Shown here: positions 52,706 to 60,857 of the stretch, piece by piece
Position numbering within the stretch: the stretch's first letter is position 1
Layout: every line of letters starts with the position of its first letter
NCBI RefSeq assembly: GCF_018131225.1
Contig: NZ_JAFCMM010000004.1
Coordinates: 496,001 to 560,000, forward strand
Reading direction: 5' to 3'
DNA length: 64,000 nucleotides
Source of the DNA: Bradyrhizobium sp. U87765 SZCCT0048
Lineage (GTDB): Bacteria; Pseudomonadota; Alphaproteobacteria; Rhizobiales; Xanthobacteraceae
Notes under the pieces: model-generated
Seen by the model: only the letters and a program-made list of their open reading frames with translations
What the model was told of the DNA's origin: nothing
The model's database searches: none
Made by a program: the position numbers and the translations under genes

Positions 52706-53832
52706 GTCCGGACCCGACCTCCGGCGGCACGGCGCAGGACGCCGGCGACACCGCCCTCGAAACGCCGCGCAACCTGCCGGTGCCGGTGCGTGAAGGCGAG
52801 GTGCTGCGCCCGGCCTCCGAAACCTGGCTGATGCGGGCGCTGCGTACGCTGTTCGGCTGGAAACCCGGCTCGCTGCGCGCCGACCTGCAGGTGGTGCTCG
52901 ACGCCTCGACCCCGGACGAGACCAGCTTCAGCGCCGTCGAGCGCACCATGCTGCGCAACATCCTCGGCCTGCGCGAACGACGCATCGCCGACGTCATGGT
53001 GCCCCGCGCCGACATCGTCGCGGTCAAACGCGACATTCCCCTCGCCGAGCTGATCGCGGTTTTCGAGAGCGCGGCGCATTCGCGCCTCGTGGTTTACAAC
53101 GACACGCTCGACGACCCCGAGGGCATCGTCCACATCCGCGACCTGCTGGCCTACATCGCGGCGCGCGCCAAGGTCGACCCGCAGGTCAACGCCAAGCGCA
53201 AGAAGCCGTTTCCCGCCGGCCTCGACCTGCGCGCGGTCAACCTCGCCACCAGCCTCGCCGACGCCAACATCGTGCGCAAGCTGCTGTATGTGCCGCCCTC
53301 GATGCCGGCGCACGACCTGCTGGCGAAGATGCAGGCAAGCCGCATCCATCTCGCCCTCGTGGTCGACGAATATGGCGGCACCGACGGCCTCGTCTCGCTC
53401 GAGGACATTGTCGAGCAGATCGTCGGCGAGATCGACGACGAACACGACAGCGACGAGCCGCCGGCGGTGGTGCGCCAGCCCGACAACTCTTTCATCGCCG
53501 ACGCCCGCGCCAGCCTGGAGGACGTCAAATCGGTGGTCGGCGACAGCTTCGTGACCGGCGAGGCCGGCGAGGAGGTCGACACGCTCGGCGGCTATCTGGT
53601 CGCGCAGGTCGGCCGCCTGCCGGTGCGCGGCGAGATCATTTCCGGCCCCGGAGAGTACGAGATCGAGGTGCTGGACGCCGACCCGCGCCGCGTCAAGCGG
53701 CTGCGCATCGGCACCCGCAAGGAGCGCGCGACGTCGCGCCTGCGCGAACCGCGGCGGCGCGAAGCCGCCGATGTCGCGCCACGCAACCCCGAGGGCTCGC
53801 CGCCTTCCAGCGACGGGACAGCGCCGACGTGA
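52702..53832 (+). CDS. corC: CorC/HlyC-type CBS-domain protein
   Basis: 376 residues from GTG 52702, overlapping the ybeY stop. Two CBS domains at about 90-230 (RIADVMVPRADIVAV, HLALVVDEYGGTDGLVSLEDI shown by ends) and a C-terminal CorC/HlyC domain (about 255-335). No N-terminal DUF21 membrane domain, so it is a soluble CorC. The C-terminal tail is Arg-rich. It is linked to magnesium/cobalt efflux; the old haemolysin name is misleading. Its stop overlaps lnt (GTGA). Confidence 0.93.
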   Translation: MSPDPTSGGTAQDAGDTALETPRNLPVPVREGEVLRPASETWLMRALRTLFGWKPGSLRADLQVVLDASTPDETSFSAVERTMLRNILGLRERRIADVMVPRADIVAVKRDIPLAELIAVFESAAHSRLVVYNDTLDDPEGIVHIRDLLAYIAARAKVDPQVNAKRKKPFPAGLDLRAVNLATSLADANIVRKLLYVPPSMPAHDLLAKMQASRIHLALVVDEYGGTDGLVSLEDIVEQIVGEIDDEHDSDEPPAVVRQPDNSFIADARASLEDVKSVVGDSFVTGEAGEEVDTLGGYLVAQVGRLPVRGEIISGPGEYEIEVLDADPRRVKRLRIGTRKERATSRLREPRRREAADVAPRNPEGSPPSSDGTAPT

Positions 53833-55451
53833 CCGTGATGACAAGGCTGCGCAAGGCCGCCCTTGCGGTGGTGCTCGCCTGGGGCTGGCGACGCGCGCTG
53901 ATCGCCCTCCTCGCCGGTGCCGTGTCGGCGCTGGCGATGGCGCCGTTCAACGCCTGGCCCGTTCTGTTCATCACCTTCCCGGTCATGGTCTGGCTGATCG
54001 ATGGCGCCGGCGCCGGCAAGCTCGGCGGCGTGCCGGCGGCCGCGGTCGCCGGCTGGTGGTTCGGCTTCGGCTACTTCCTCGCGGGACTGTACTGGATCGG
54101 CTACGCGTTCCTGGTCGATGCCGACATCTTCGGCTGGCTGCTGCCGTTCGCAGTCACCGCGATGCCGGCGGGGCTGGCGCTGTTCACCGCGCTCGGCTTC
54201 GCCCTCGCCCGCCTGCTGTGGACGCGAGGCGCATCGCGCATCGCCTCGCTGATGGTCGGCCTCACCATCAGCGAATGGCTGCGCGGCCACATCCTCACCG
54301 GCTTTCCATGGAATGCCTTCGGCTATGCGCTGAGCGAGCCGCTGGCACTGGCCCAGACCGCTTCGCTGATCGGCCTGTGGGGCCTGACCTTCCTCGCCAT
54401 CGGCATCTTCGCCAGCCCCGCGGTGCTGATCGACGCGCGGGGGCCGAAGCCGCGCTGGTTCGAGCAGTGGTGGACCGCGCCGGCAACCGCGCTGGTCGTG
54501 CTCGCGGCGATGGGAGCTTACGGCACGCTGCGGCTGGAGCACACCCCGCTGCGCCTCGTCGAGAACGTCAAGCTGCGGCTGATGCAGCCGAACCTGCAGC
54601 AGGACGTCAAGTTCAACTATTCCGCCAAGCAGGCGGTGATGCAGAAATACCTCGAGCTGTCGGACCGCTCGACCGGGCCTGCAACCACGGGCGTCAAGGA
54701 CGCCACGGTGCTGATCTGGCCGGAATCGGCGTTTCCGTTCTTCCTGACGCGCGAGGCGGACGCGATGGCTGAGATCGCCGCGCTGCTGCCGAAGGGCACC
54801 ACGCTGATCACCGGCGCGGTGCGCCCGCCAGAGGGACCGCTGCGGGGGCCGATCCGTGCCTACAACTCGATCTTCGTCATCGACCATGACGGCACCATCC
54901 TCGACATCTACGACAAGCTGCACCTCGTGCCGTTCGGCGAATATCTGCCGTTCCAGGACGCCATGGAGAAGCTCGGCTTCCAGCAGCTCACCAAGCTGCG
55001 CGGCGGCTACATCCCCGGCCAGGTGCGCAAGACGCTGGAACTCGCCCATGCGCCGCCGGTGCTGCCGTTGATCTGCTACGAGGCGATCTTCCCCGGCGCT
55101 ATCGTACCGCCGAACGACCGTCCGCGCTGGATCGTCAACGTCACCAACGATGGCTGGTTCGGCATCAGCACCGGGCCCTACCAGCACCTGCAGCAGGCGC
55201 GGATGCGCGTGATCGAGGAAGGCCTGCCGCTGGTCCGCGCCGCCAACACCGGGATCTCCGCGGTGATCGATCCGGTCGGCCGGATCGTCGCCCGCCTCGG
55301 CCTCGGCGTCGAGGGCGTACTGGATTCGGCGCTGCCGTCGGCGATCGCTGCGCCGCCCTATGCCCGTGTCGGCGACCTGCCGGCGGCGATCATGGTCGCA
55401 TTCGCCGCCATCTGGGTCATCCGCCGCCGCCGGCAGACGGCGGCCGGCTGA
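53829..55451 (+). CDS. lnt: Apolipoprotein N-acyltransferase
   Basis: 540 residues. GTG 53829 overlaps the corC stop; ATG 53838 is an alternative. About six membrane segments, then the nitrilase domain with Glu in WPESAFPFF, Lys in YDKLHLVPFGEYLPF and Cys in LPLICYEAIFPG, the catalytic triad of Lnt. It adds the third acyl chain to lipoproteins in the inner membrane, relevant to the lipoproteins encoded at 10336 and 27336. Last gene of the miaB operon; the next gene has its own promoter. Confidence 0.96.
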   Translation: MTVMTRLRKAALAVVLAWGWRRALIALLAGAVSALAMAPFNAWPVLFITFPVMVWLIDGAGAGKLGGVPAAAVAGWWFGFGYFLAGLYWIGYAFLVDADIFGWLLPFAVTAMPAGLALFTALGFALARLLWTRGASRIASLMVGLTISEWLRGHILTGFPWNAFGYALSEPLALAQTASLIGLWGLTFLAIGIFASPAVLIDARGPKPRWFEQWWTAPATALVVLAAMGAYGTLRLEHTPLRLVENVKLRLMQPNLQQDVKFNYSAKQAVMQKYLELSDRSTGPATTGVKDATVLIWPESAFPFFLTREADAMAEIAALLPKGTTLITGAVRPPEGPLRGPIRAYNSIFVIDHDGTILDIYDKLHLVPFGEYLPFQDAMEKLGFQQLTKLRGGYIPGQVRKTLELAHAPPVLPLICYEAIFPGAIVPPNDRPRWIVNVTNDGWFGISTGPYQHLQQARMRVIEEGLPLVRAANTGISAVIDPVGRIVARLGLGVEGVLDSALPSAIAAPPYARVGDLPAAIMVAFAAIWVIRRRRQTAAG

Positions 55452-55577
55452 ACCGCCTGTCCCCAGCACCGAGCCTGTTTCTTCATCAGAAATTTGCGTC
55501 GCGTGCTGAAATCCTGGATGATGGCGCGTGCAAATGAGGAATTTACGGGCTGCGTTAATCAACCGGTAAGTTCAGAA

Positions 55578-55606
55578 TTGACGTTAGTACACCAACGGCG
55601 TAATGG
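55578..55606 (+). promoter_or_regulatory. Sigma-70-type promoter of the XRE regulator gene
   Basis: TTGACG (55578-55583), 17 bp, TAATGG (55601-55606). The transcript would start about 50 bp before ATG 55663. A clear ribosome site AAGGAG is at 55649-55654. Confidence 0.6.
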
Positions 55607-55662
55607 GCCGGGGGGTTTACAAGGTTCATGACAGCCATGCAGGCTCATAAGGAGTTGTGCTG

Positions 55663-56082
55663 ATGTCGGCGAAAGCGCCCAATCCTGTTGACAAATACGT
55701 CGGCAGCCGCGTGCGGATGCGCCGGATCATGCTGGGCATGAGTCAGGAGAAGCTCGGCGAGGCGCTCGATCTCACCTTCCAGCAGATCCAGAAATACGAG
55801 AAGGGCACCAACCGGATCGGTGCCAGCCGCCTGCAGCAGATTTCCGACATCTTGCAGGTGCCGGTGTCGTTCCTGTTCGAGGGCGGCCCGACCGGCTCGG
55901 CGCACGGCGACGGCGCGACCGATGCGCCCTCGCCCGCCTATGTGTCCGACTTCCTGGCGACGTCCGAAGGACTGGCGCTGACGCGGGCCTTCACCCGGAT
56001 CTCGGATCCGAAGCTGCGCCGAACCATCGTCGACCTCGTCGAACAGATGGCTGCCCGCGACCAGCAGCAGGACCGCCGCTGA
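55663..56082 (+). CDS. XRE-family helix-turn-helix regulator
   Basis: 139 residues from ATG 55663 (AAGGAG eight bases upstream). HTH_3 domain at about 14-68: RMRRIMLGMSQEKLGEALDL, then QQIQKYEKGTNRI and LQQISDILQVPVSFLFEG. A short C-terminal helical region (85-139) may dimerise. This very conserved alphaproteobacterial regulator normally sits next to metK; here the next gene is trmB. Targets unknown. Confidence 0.9.
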   Translation: MSAKAPNPVDKYVGSRVRMRRIMLGMSQEKLGEALDLTFQQIQKYEKGTNRIGASRLQQISDILQVPVSFLFEGGPTGSAHGDGATDAPSPAYVSDFLATSEGLALTRAFTRISDPKLRRTIVDLVEQMAARDQQQDRR

Positions 56083-56183
56083 TCCATTCCGCCCGGCGCC
56101 GCGACCGCGACGACGCCCCTGACCTGCGCTCCGCAGGATGCCGTGGCCGGTCGTCATCGCGACCGTGATCCAGACAAGACAAG

Positions 56184-56918
56184 ATGTCCGCCCCCGATAC
56201 TCCCGACGACACGTCTCATCCGGCGCACGGCTCGTTCTTCGGCCGCCGCAAGGGCCACAAGCTGCGCAACCATCAGGCGCATCTCGTGGAGGAGCTGCTG
56301 CCGCGTCTCGCGCTCGATCTCGCCACGCCGGCACCGGCCGACCTCTGCAGCCTGTTCGCGACGCCGGTGCGCCAGGTGCGCCTGGAGATCGGCTTCGGCG
56401 GCGGCGAGCACCTGATCGCGGAAGCCAGTGCGTTTCCCGACACCGGCTTCATCGGCGTCGAGCCCTATGTCAATGGCATGGCCAAGATCCTGGCGCAGAT
56501 CGACGCCCGCCAGCTTGGCAACATCCGCCTGCTGGCCGGCGACGCTGCCGAACTGCTTGCGTGGGCGCCGGCCGCCTCGCTCGCCCGCATCGACCTGATC
56601 CATCCCGATCCCTGGCCGAAGCGGCGGCACTGGAAGCGCCGCTTCGTGCAGGACGCGACCATCGCGATGATGTCGCGCGTGCTGACGCCGCAGGGCGAGT
56701 TCCGCTTCGTCAGCGACATCGACCACTACAACGCGTGGACCCTGGCGCATTTCCTGCGGGCGCAGGATTTCCACTGGACGGCGCAGCGCGCCGACGACTG
56801 GCGGCTGCCGTGGCCGAACTACACGATGACGCGCTATGGAAAAAAGGCCGAACGCGAGGGCCGCAAGGCCAACTATCTGATCTTCCGGCACACGGCCGGC
56901 GCCAGCGCCGCGGACTGA
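56184..56918 (+). CDS. trmB: tRNA (guanine-N7-)-methyltransferase
   Basis: 244 residues. SAM-binding LEIGFGGGEHL, then FIGVEPYVNGMAK, DLIHPDPWPKRRHWKRR (the TrmB tRNA-binding signature) and TMTRYGKKAEREGR near the end. It makes m7G46 in the variable loop of tRNAs. It starts 101 bp after the XRE gene and converges on the DUF2336 gene with 4 bp between. Confidence 0.95.
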   Translation: MSAPDTPDDTSHPAHGSFFGRRKGHKLRNHQAHLVEELLPRLALDLATPAPADLCSLFATPVRQVRLEIGFGGGEHLIAEASAFPDTGFIGVEPYVNGMAKILAQIDARQLGNIRLLAGDAAELLAWAPAASLARIDLIHPDPWPKRRHWKRRFVQDATIAMMSRVLTPQGEFRFVSDIDHYNAWTLAHFLRAQDFHWTAQRADDWRLPWPNYTMTRYGKKAEREGRKANYLIFRHTAGASAAD

Positions 56919-56922
56919 CGGC

Positions 56923-58017
56923 TCAGGCCGCGGTGTCGTTCGGGCGCTTCTGCCAGAACTTCAGCACGCGCTGGGCGGTCGCCGGCACCAGGCGCTCGTA
57001 GTTTAGCCGCGCCTCTTCCATCTCGGGGATCGACGGATTGGGCCGGCCGGGGCCGATGCGCACGATGATCAGCGCCCGCACCGTGGTCCATTGCAGGCCC
57101 AGCGACTTGCCCATGATCAGGATGGGATCGTGACGGTCGCCGCGGATCAGATGATCGATGATGGTGAGGCTGACGCCGGTCATCACCGACAGCGAGGCGA
57201 CGGTCTCCTCGTACTTGTGCTCCTTGGCGAACGCCAGCAGCGCGGCCTCGTTCAGCTCCTGGGCGTAGCTGAGGGTGAGGATTTCGCGCTGGGCGCGGGC
57301 GAAATCGCGCGCGCCATTGCGCGACGCCGGCGCCGAGCCGATGCCGATCATCGCCTGGTTGATCGCGACCTTGCGCGCCGGCGAGGCCATGTCGAACAGG
57401 CGGCGGCGGACGATGTCGGCGGAGTGCTCGAGCAGCTCCTTGAGCTGCAGCTGGGTGATGTCGTGGCGGCGGCCGACGGCGAGCGCCAGCACGCCATCGT
57501 CGCTGGCGCGGTTGATCAGTCCGGAATAGCCGGTGCTCGAAAACTGCGCGCCGGAATTGCCGGCGACGCTGCGCACCACGTCGCGGTCGCCACGGCGCAC
57601 GATCACATCGGTCACCGGCGCCGACAGCGTCGCGCGCTCGGAAATCGCGAACAGATGGCCCTGGCCCTTGGCGCCGGCGATCTCGATCAGCGCCGGCTCG
57701 TCGAGCAGCGGCGAGGAGCGCAACAGCGGTCCGGCGATGGAAATTTCATCCTCATGCACCAGCAGGCCGACCAGCTCCGGCGGCGCATTGGCGATCGGCG
57801 CGAGCTGCTCGGCGAGGCGGGCGCGGGTGTCGATCTCGACCAGCGGCACGAGGCCGATCAGAATGCCATCGAACAGTTCGACGTGCTGCGGCTGGAAATG
57901 CGCCGCGCCCTGTGCGAACAGGTCGGAAATCTTGCGGATCACATCCGCCTGCCGGCGAGCGTCGCCGCCTCTCACGATGGCGTCGAGTTCCGGAATCGCA
58001 GATGTCGCCAAGACCAT
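56923..58017 (-). CDS. DUF2336 domain protein
   Basis: 364 residues. The all-helical, HEAT-like DUF2336 family is indicated by RLAEQLAPIANAPPELVGLLVHEDEISIAGPLLRSS (shown by ends RLAEQLAP and LLRSS), SPLLDEPALIEIA, and later RRLFDMASP. Members are alphaproteobacterial and mostly uncharacterised. It lies alone on the opposite strand between trmB and the rimP operon, and its start is 128 bp from the rimP promoter, divergently arranged. No membrane segment or catalytic motif. Confidence 0.8.
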   Translation of the reverse strand: MVLATSAIPELDAIVRGGDARRQADVIRKISDLFAQGAAHFQPQHVELFDGILIGLVPLVEIDTRARLAEQLAPIANAPPELVGLLVHEDEISIAGPLLRSSPLLDEPALIEIAGAKGQGHLFAISERATLSAPVTDVIVRRGDRDVVRSVAGNSGAQFSSTGYSGLINRASDDGVLALAVGRRHDITQLQLKELLEHSADIVRRRLFDMASPARKVAINQAMIGIGSAPASRNGARDFARAQREILTLSYAQELNEAALLAFAKEHKYEETVASLSVMTGVSLTIIDHLIRGDRHDPILIMGKSLGLQWTTVRALIIVRIGPGRPNPSIPEMEEARLNYERLVPATAQRVLKFWQKRPNDTAA

Positions 58018-58145
58018 AACCGTATCCCTGCCCGGACTGCCGGGTCGGCCTACGCTAGTGCGCCGAAATGAACGAAGGGTTAGCCCCTGCCCGTGGTTTC
58101 CGGCCGACCGGCGCGCTGGAACCGATGATGGTGGCCGCGCCGCCC

Positions 58146-58174
58146 TTGCCCAGAGGCCCGGACGGCGCTATATT
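58146..58174 (+). promoter_or_regulatory. Promoter of the rimP-nusA-infB operon
   Basis: TTGCCC (58146-58151), 17 bp, TATATT (58169-58174). Transcription would begin near 58180, exactly at the first arm of the leader structure. Confidence 0.65.
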
Positions 58175-58177
58175 GGT

Positions 58178-58243
58178 CCCACTCAAGACATCTCATACGA
58201 TCGCGTATTGAGAGTGGGCTCCTCCGGGGACCCGCTCTTTTTT
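58178..58243 (+). ncRNA. rimP leader: attenuator with alternative hairpins
   Basis: The arm CCCACTCAA (58178-58186) can pair with TTGAGAGTGGG (58208-58218), and the GAGTGGG (58212-58218) it uses can instead pair with CCCGCTC (58231-58237), which is followed by six Ts (58238-58243). The two pairings exclude each other, the classic antiterminator/terminator layout. I recall an Rfam family described as a rimP leader in Rhizobiales of this kind. Its signal is unknown; the operon encodes RimP, NusA and IF2, so autoregulation by NusA or a ribosome signal is possible. Confidence 0.7.
58212..58243 (+). terminator. Intrinsic terminator within the rimP leader
   Basis: GAGTGGG / CCCGCTC with one T-G pair, an extended inner stem (TCC/GGA) and a run of six Ts. 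It lies 210 bp upstream of rimP, so unless it is conditional it would shut off the operon, which carries essential genes. Confidence 0.8.
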
Positions 58244-58336
58244 GTTACCTGAAGCGCCCCGCAAGCGAGGGGATGCGACTGGCGGCCGGTTCCGCCACAA
58301 CCGCGCGCTCCGGGCCTGGGGCGGGTTTTTCCGGAC

Positions 58337-58456
58337 ATGGAAAACCCCGTCTTGATGGAAAAGCCGGAATTTGAACGACGCTTCGACCCCTTACACGACC
58401 GCTGGAACTTGGAACCCGACTCTGGAACCCGCCTCTGGAACCCGACCTCGACATGA
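58337..58456 (+). CDS. Possible 39-codon upstream ORF overlapping the rimP start
   Basis: ATG 58337 to TGA 58454-58456, whose ATGA overlap with rimP ATG 58453 would allow translational coupling. The peptide begins MENPVLMEKPEFERRFDPLH and ends LWNPTST. No family is recognised and no good ribosome site precedes it. The 13-nt repeat inside it shifts frame at each copy, which argues against selection as protein. The rimP start also lacks a clear ribosome site, which argues for coupling. Low confidence. Confidence 0.3.
   Translation: MENPVLMEKPEFERRFDPLHDRWNLEPDSGTRLWNPTST
58410..58444 (+). repeat. Three TGGAACCCG words at 13-nt spacing
   Basis: TGGAACCCG at 58410, 58423 and 58436, each separated by four variable bases, with an extra TGGAAC at 58403. 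It ends nine bases before rimP ATG 58453. Could be a binding site array or slippage product. Confidence 0.75.
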
Positions 58457-59232
58457 CCGACCCGACCGAACCCGCTGCCCCTGCCGACCTGCTCGATGAG
58501 CCCCGCCTGGTGGTCGAGCCCGGCGTCGCGGCGCGGGTCGCCGCGGTCGCCGAACCGGTGCTGCTGGGCATGGGGTATCGTCTGGTCCGCATCCGCGTGT
58601 CCGGCGAGGCCGGCTGTACCGTGCAGGTGATGGCCGAGCGGCCCGACGGCACGATGCTGATCGACGACTGCGAGGCGGTGTCGCGGGCGCTGTCGCCGGT
58701 GCTCGACGTCGCCGACCCGATCGATCGCGCCTATCGCCTCGAAATCTCCTCACCGGGCATCGACCGGCCGCTGGTTCGCCGCAGCGATTTCGAGCGCTAT
58801 GCCGGCCATCTGGTGAAGGTCGAAATGGCGGTGGCCCATGACGGTCGCAAGCGCTTTCGCGGCCTGCTGTCCGGCGTCGAGGGCGACGCCGTGCGCCTGC
58901 GCCGCGACGACGTCCGCCAGGGCGACGACCCCGATGTGCTGCTGGTGATGGAAGACATCAGCGACGCCCGCCTCGTGCTGACCGACGAGCTGGTCGCCGA
59001 GTCGATGCGCCGCGGCAAGGCCGCCGAGCGCGAGCTGCGCCAGGATCTCGGCCTCGCGCCGCCGTCGCCGCCGCACGCCAAGCGCGACCAGTTGAAGGCG
59101 AAGACCCGGCCGGCTGCCGCGGCGAAACCCAAAGCCAAGACCAATCCCAAGGCCAAGCCCAAGCCGACGAACACCAAGCAACACCGCCTCGCTGCGCAAG
59201 CCAAGCGCGACGGGCACCACGAAGGAGACTGA
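58453..59232 (+). CDS. rimP: Ribosome maturation factor RimP
   Basis: 259 residues. The RimP core covers about 20-190: EPVLLGMGYRLVRIRVSG, DDCEAVSRALSPVLDV and RLEISSPGIDRPL. RimP binds free 30S subunits and aids their maturation. Residues about 195-259 form a Lys/Ala/Pro-rich tail (repeated KPKAK words) beyond the usual 150-200-residue length, likely disordered and RNA-binding. First gene of the operon with nusA two bases after its stop. Confidence 0.95.
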   Translation: MTDPTEPAAPADLLDEPRLVVEPGVAARVAAVAEPVLLGMGYRLVRIRVSGEAGCTVQVMAERPDGTMLIDDCEAVSRALSPVLDVADPIDRAYRLEISSPGIDRPLVRRSDFERYAGHLVKVEMAVAHDGRKRFRGLLSGVEGDAVRLRRDDVRQGDDPDVLLVMEDISDARLVLTDELVAESMRRGKAAERELRQDLGLAPPSPPHAKRDQLKAKTRPAAAAKPKAKTNPKAKPKPTNTKQHRLAAQAKRDGHHEGD

Positions 59233-59234
59233 CC

Positions 59235-60842
59235 ATGGCCGCGATCAGCGCCAACAAGCTCGAACTTCTGCAGATTGCGGATGCCGTCGCGCGCGAGAAG
59301 TCGATCGACCGGACGATCGTGATCTCCGCGATGGAGGACGCGATCGCCAAGGCGGCGCGGGCGCGGTATGGCAGCGAGACTGACATCCATGCGGAAATCG
59401 ACGCCAAGAAGGGCGAGCTGCGGCTGTCGCGCCACATGCTGGTGGTCGAGCAGGTCGAGAACCCGGCCAACCAGATCTCGCTGAAGGACGCCCAGCGCGC
59501 CAACCCCGGTGCGCAGATCGGCGACACCATCGCCGACACCCTGCCGCCGCTGGAGTACGGCCGCATCGCCGCCCAGTCCGCCAAGCAGGTGATCGTGCAG
59601 AAGGTCCGCGAGGCCGAGCGCGACCGCCAGTACCAGGAATTCAAGGATCGCATCGGCGACATCGTCAACGGCACCGTCAAGCGCGTGGAATACGGCAGCG
59701 TGATCGTCGACCTCGGCCGCGGCGAAGCGATCGTGCGCCGCGACGAGATGCTGCCGCGCGAGCTGTTCCGCACCGGCGACCGCGTCCGCGCCTATCTGTT
59801 CGATGTTCGCCGCGAGACCCGCGGCCCGCAGATCTTCCTGTCCCGCACCCATCCGCAGTTCATGGCGAAGCTGTTCGCCCAGGAAGTGCCGGAAATCTAC
59901 GACGGCATCGTCGAGATCAAGGCGGTCGCCCGCGATCCGGGCTCGCGCGCCAAGATCGGCGTGGTATCGCGCGATTCCTCGGTCGACCCGGTCGGCGCCT
60001 GCGTCGGCATGCGCGGCTCGCGCGTGCAGGCCGTGGTGAACGAGCTGCAGGGCGAGAAAATCGACATCATTCCGTGGTCGCCGGATATCGCGACCTTCGT
60101 GGTCAACGCGCTGGCGCCGGCGGAAGTCGCCAAGGTCGTCATCGACGAAGACCGTGAGCGTATTGAAGTCGTGGTGCCGGATACCCAACTGTCCCTCGCG
60201 ATCGGCCGGCGCGGCCAGAACGTCCGCCTCGCCTCGCAGCTCACCGGCTGGGACATCGACATCCTCACCGAGCAGGAAGAGTCGGAGCGCCGCCAGGCTG
60301 ATTTCGAGAATTCGACCCGCGTGTTCATGGAAGCACTGAACGTCGACGAAGTCGTCGGCCAGCTGCTGGCGTCGGAAGGCTTCTCTTCCGTGGAGGAACT
60401 GGCCATGGTGGACCAGAAGGAGCTTGCCGGCATCGAGGGCTTCGACGAGGAGACCGCCCAGGAACTGCAGAGCCGCGCGCGCGAATTCCTCGAGCGCCAG
60501 GAGGCGGAGCTCGCCGCCAAGCTCACGGAACTCGGTGTCGACGATGCGCTGAAGACGGTTCCCGGCGTCACCCTGAAGATCCTGGTCAAGCTCGGCGAGA
60601 ACGGCGTCAAGACGATCGAGGATCTGGCGGATTGCGCCACCGACGATCTCGCCGGCTGGACCGAGCGCAAGGACGGCGAGACCGTCAAGCATGCCGGCTT
60701 CATCGACGCGGCCGACCTGTCGCGCGAGGATGCCGAGGCGCTGATCATGCAGGCGCGCGTCGCCGCCGGCTGGATCAGCGAAAGCGACATCGCCAAGCCG
60801 GCCGAGACGGCCGACGAGGCCTCCGAAGACCATCCGGCGTAA
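59235..60842 (+). CDS. nusA: Transcription termination/antitermination protein NusA
   Basis: 535 residues, ATG 59235 with AAGGAGA upstream. RNAP-binding NTD (1-125), S1 domain (about 135-200, GDIVNGTVKRVEYGSVIVDLG shown by its ends GDIVNGTV and VIVDLG), two KH domains (about 230-350, DPVGACVGMRGSRVQAVV and LAIGRRGQNVRLAS), and C-terminal acidic helix-hairpin repeats (about 360-520). It modulates RNA polymerase pausing, termination and antitermination and may act on its own leader at 58178-58243. Confidence 0.97.
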   Translation: MAAISANKLELLQIADAVAREKSIDRTIVISAMEDAIAKAARARYGSETDIHAEIDAKKGELRLSRHMLVVEQVENPANQISLKDAQRANPGAQIGDTIADTLPPLEYGRIAAQSAKQVIVQKVREAERDRQYQEFKDRIGDIVNGTVKRVEYGSVIVDLGRGEAIVRRDEMLPRELFRTGDRVRAYLFDVRRETRGPQIFLSRTHPQFMAKLFAQEVPEIYDGIVEIKAVARDPGSRAKIGVVSRDSSVDPVGACVGMRGSRVQAVVNELQGEKIDIIPWSPDIATFVVNALAPAEVAKVVIDEDRERIEVVVPDTQLSLAIGRRGQNVRLASQLTGWDIDILTEQEESERRQADFENSTRVFMEALNVDEVVGQLLASEGFSSVEELAMVDQKELAGIEGFDEETAQELQSRAREFLERQEAELAAKLTELGVDDALKTVPGVTLKILVKLGENGVKTIEDLADCATDDLAGWTERKDGETVKHAGFIDAADLSREDAEALIMQARVAAGWISESDIAKPAETADEASEDHPA

Positions 60843-60857
60843 GGACCATGTTCCTGC

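Larger units (their letters stand above)
58018..58452. promoter_or_regulatory. 435-bp region between DUF2336 and rimP
   Basis: Holds the rimP promoter, the attenuator-like leader, a possible upstream ORF and a 13-nt-period repeat, each listed separately. Left of 58140, the DUF2336 promoter must lie but is not readable. Confidence 0.7.
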
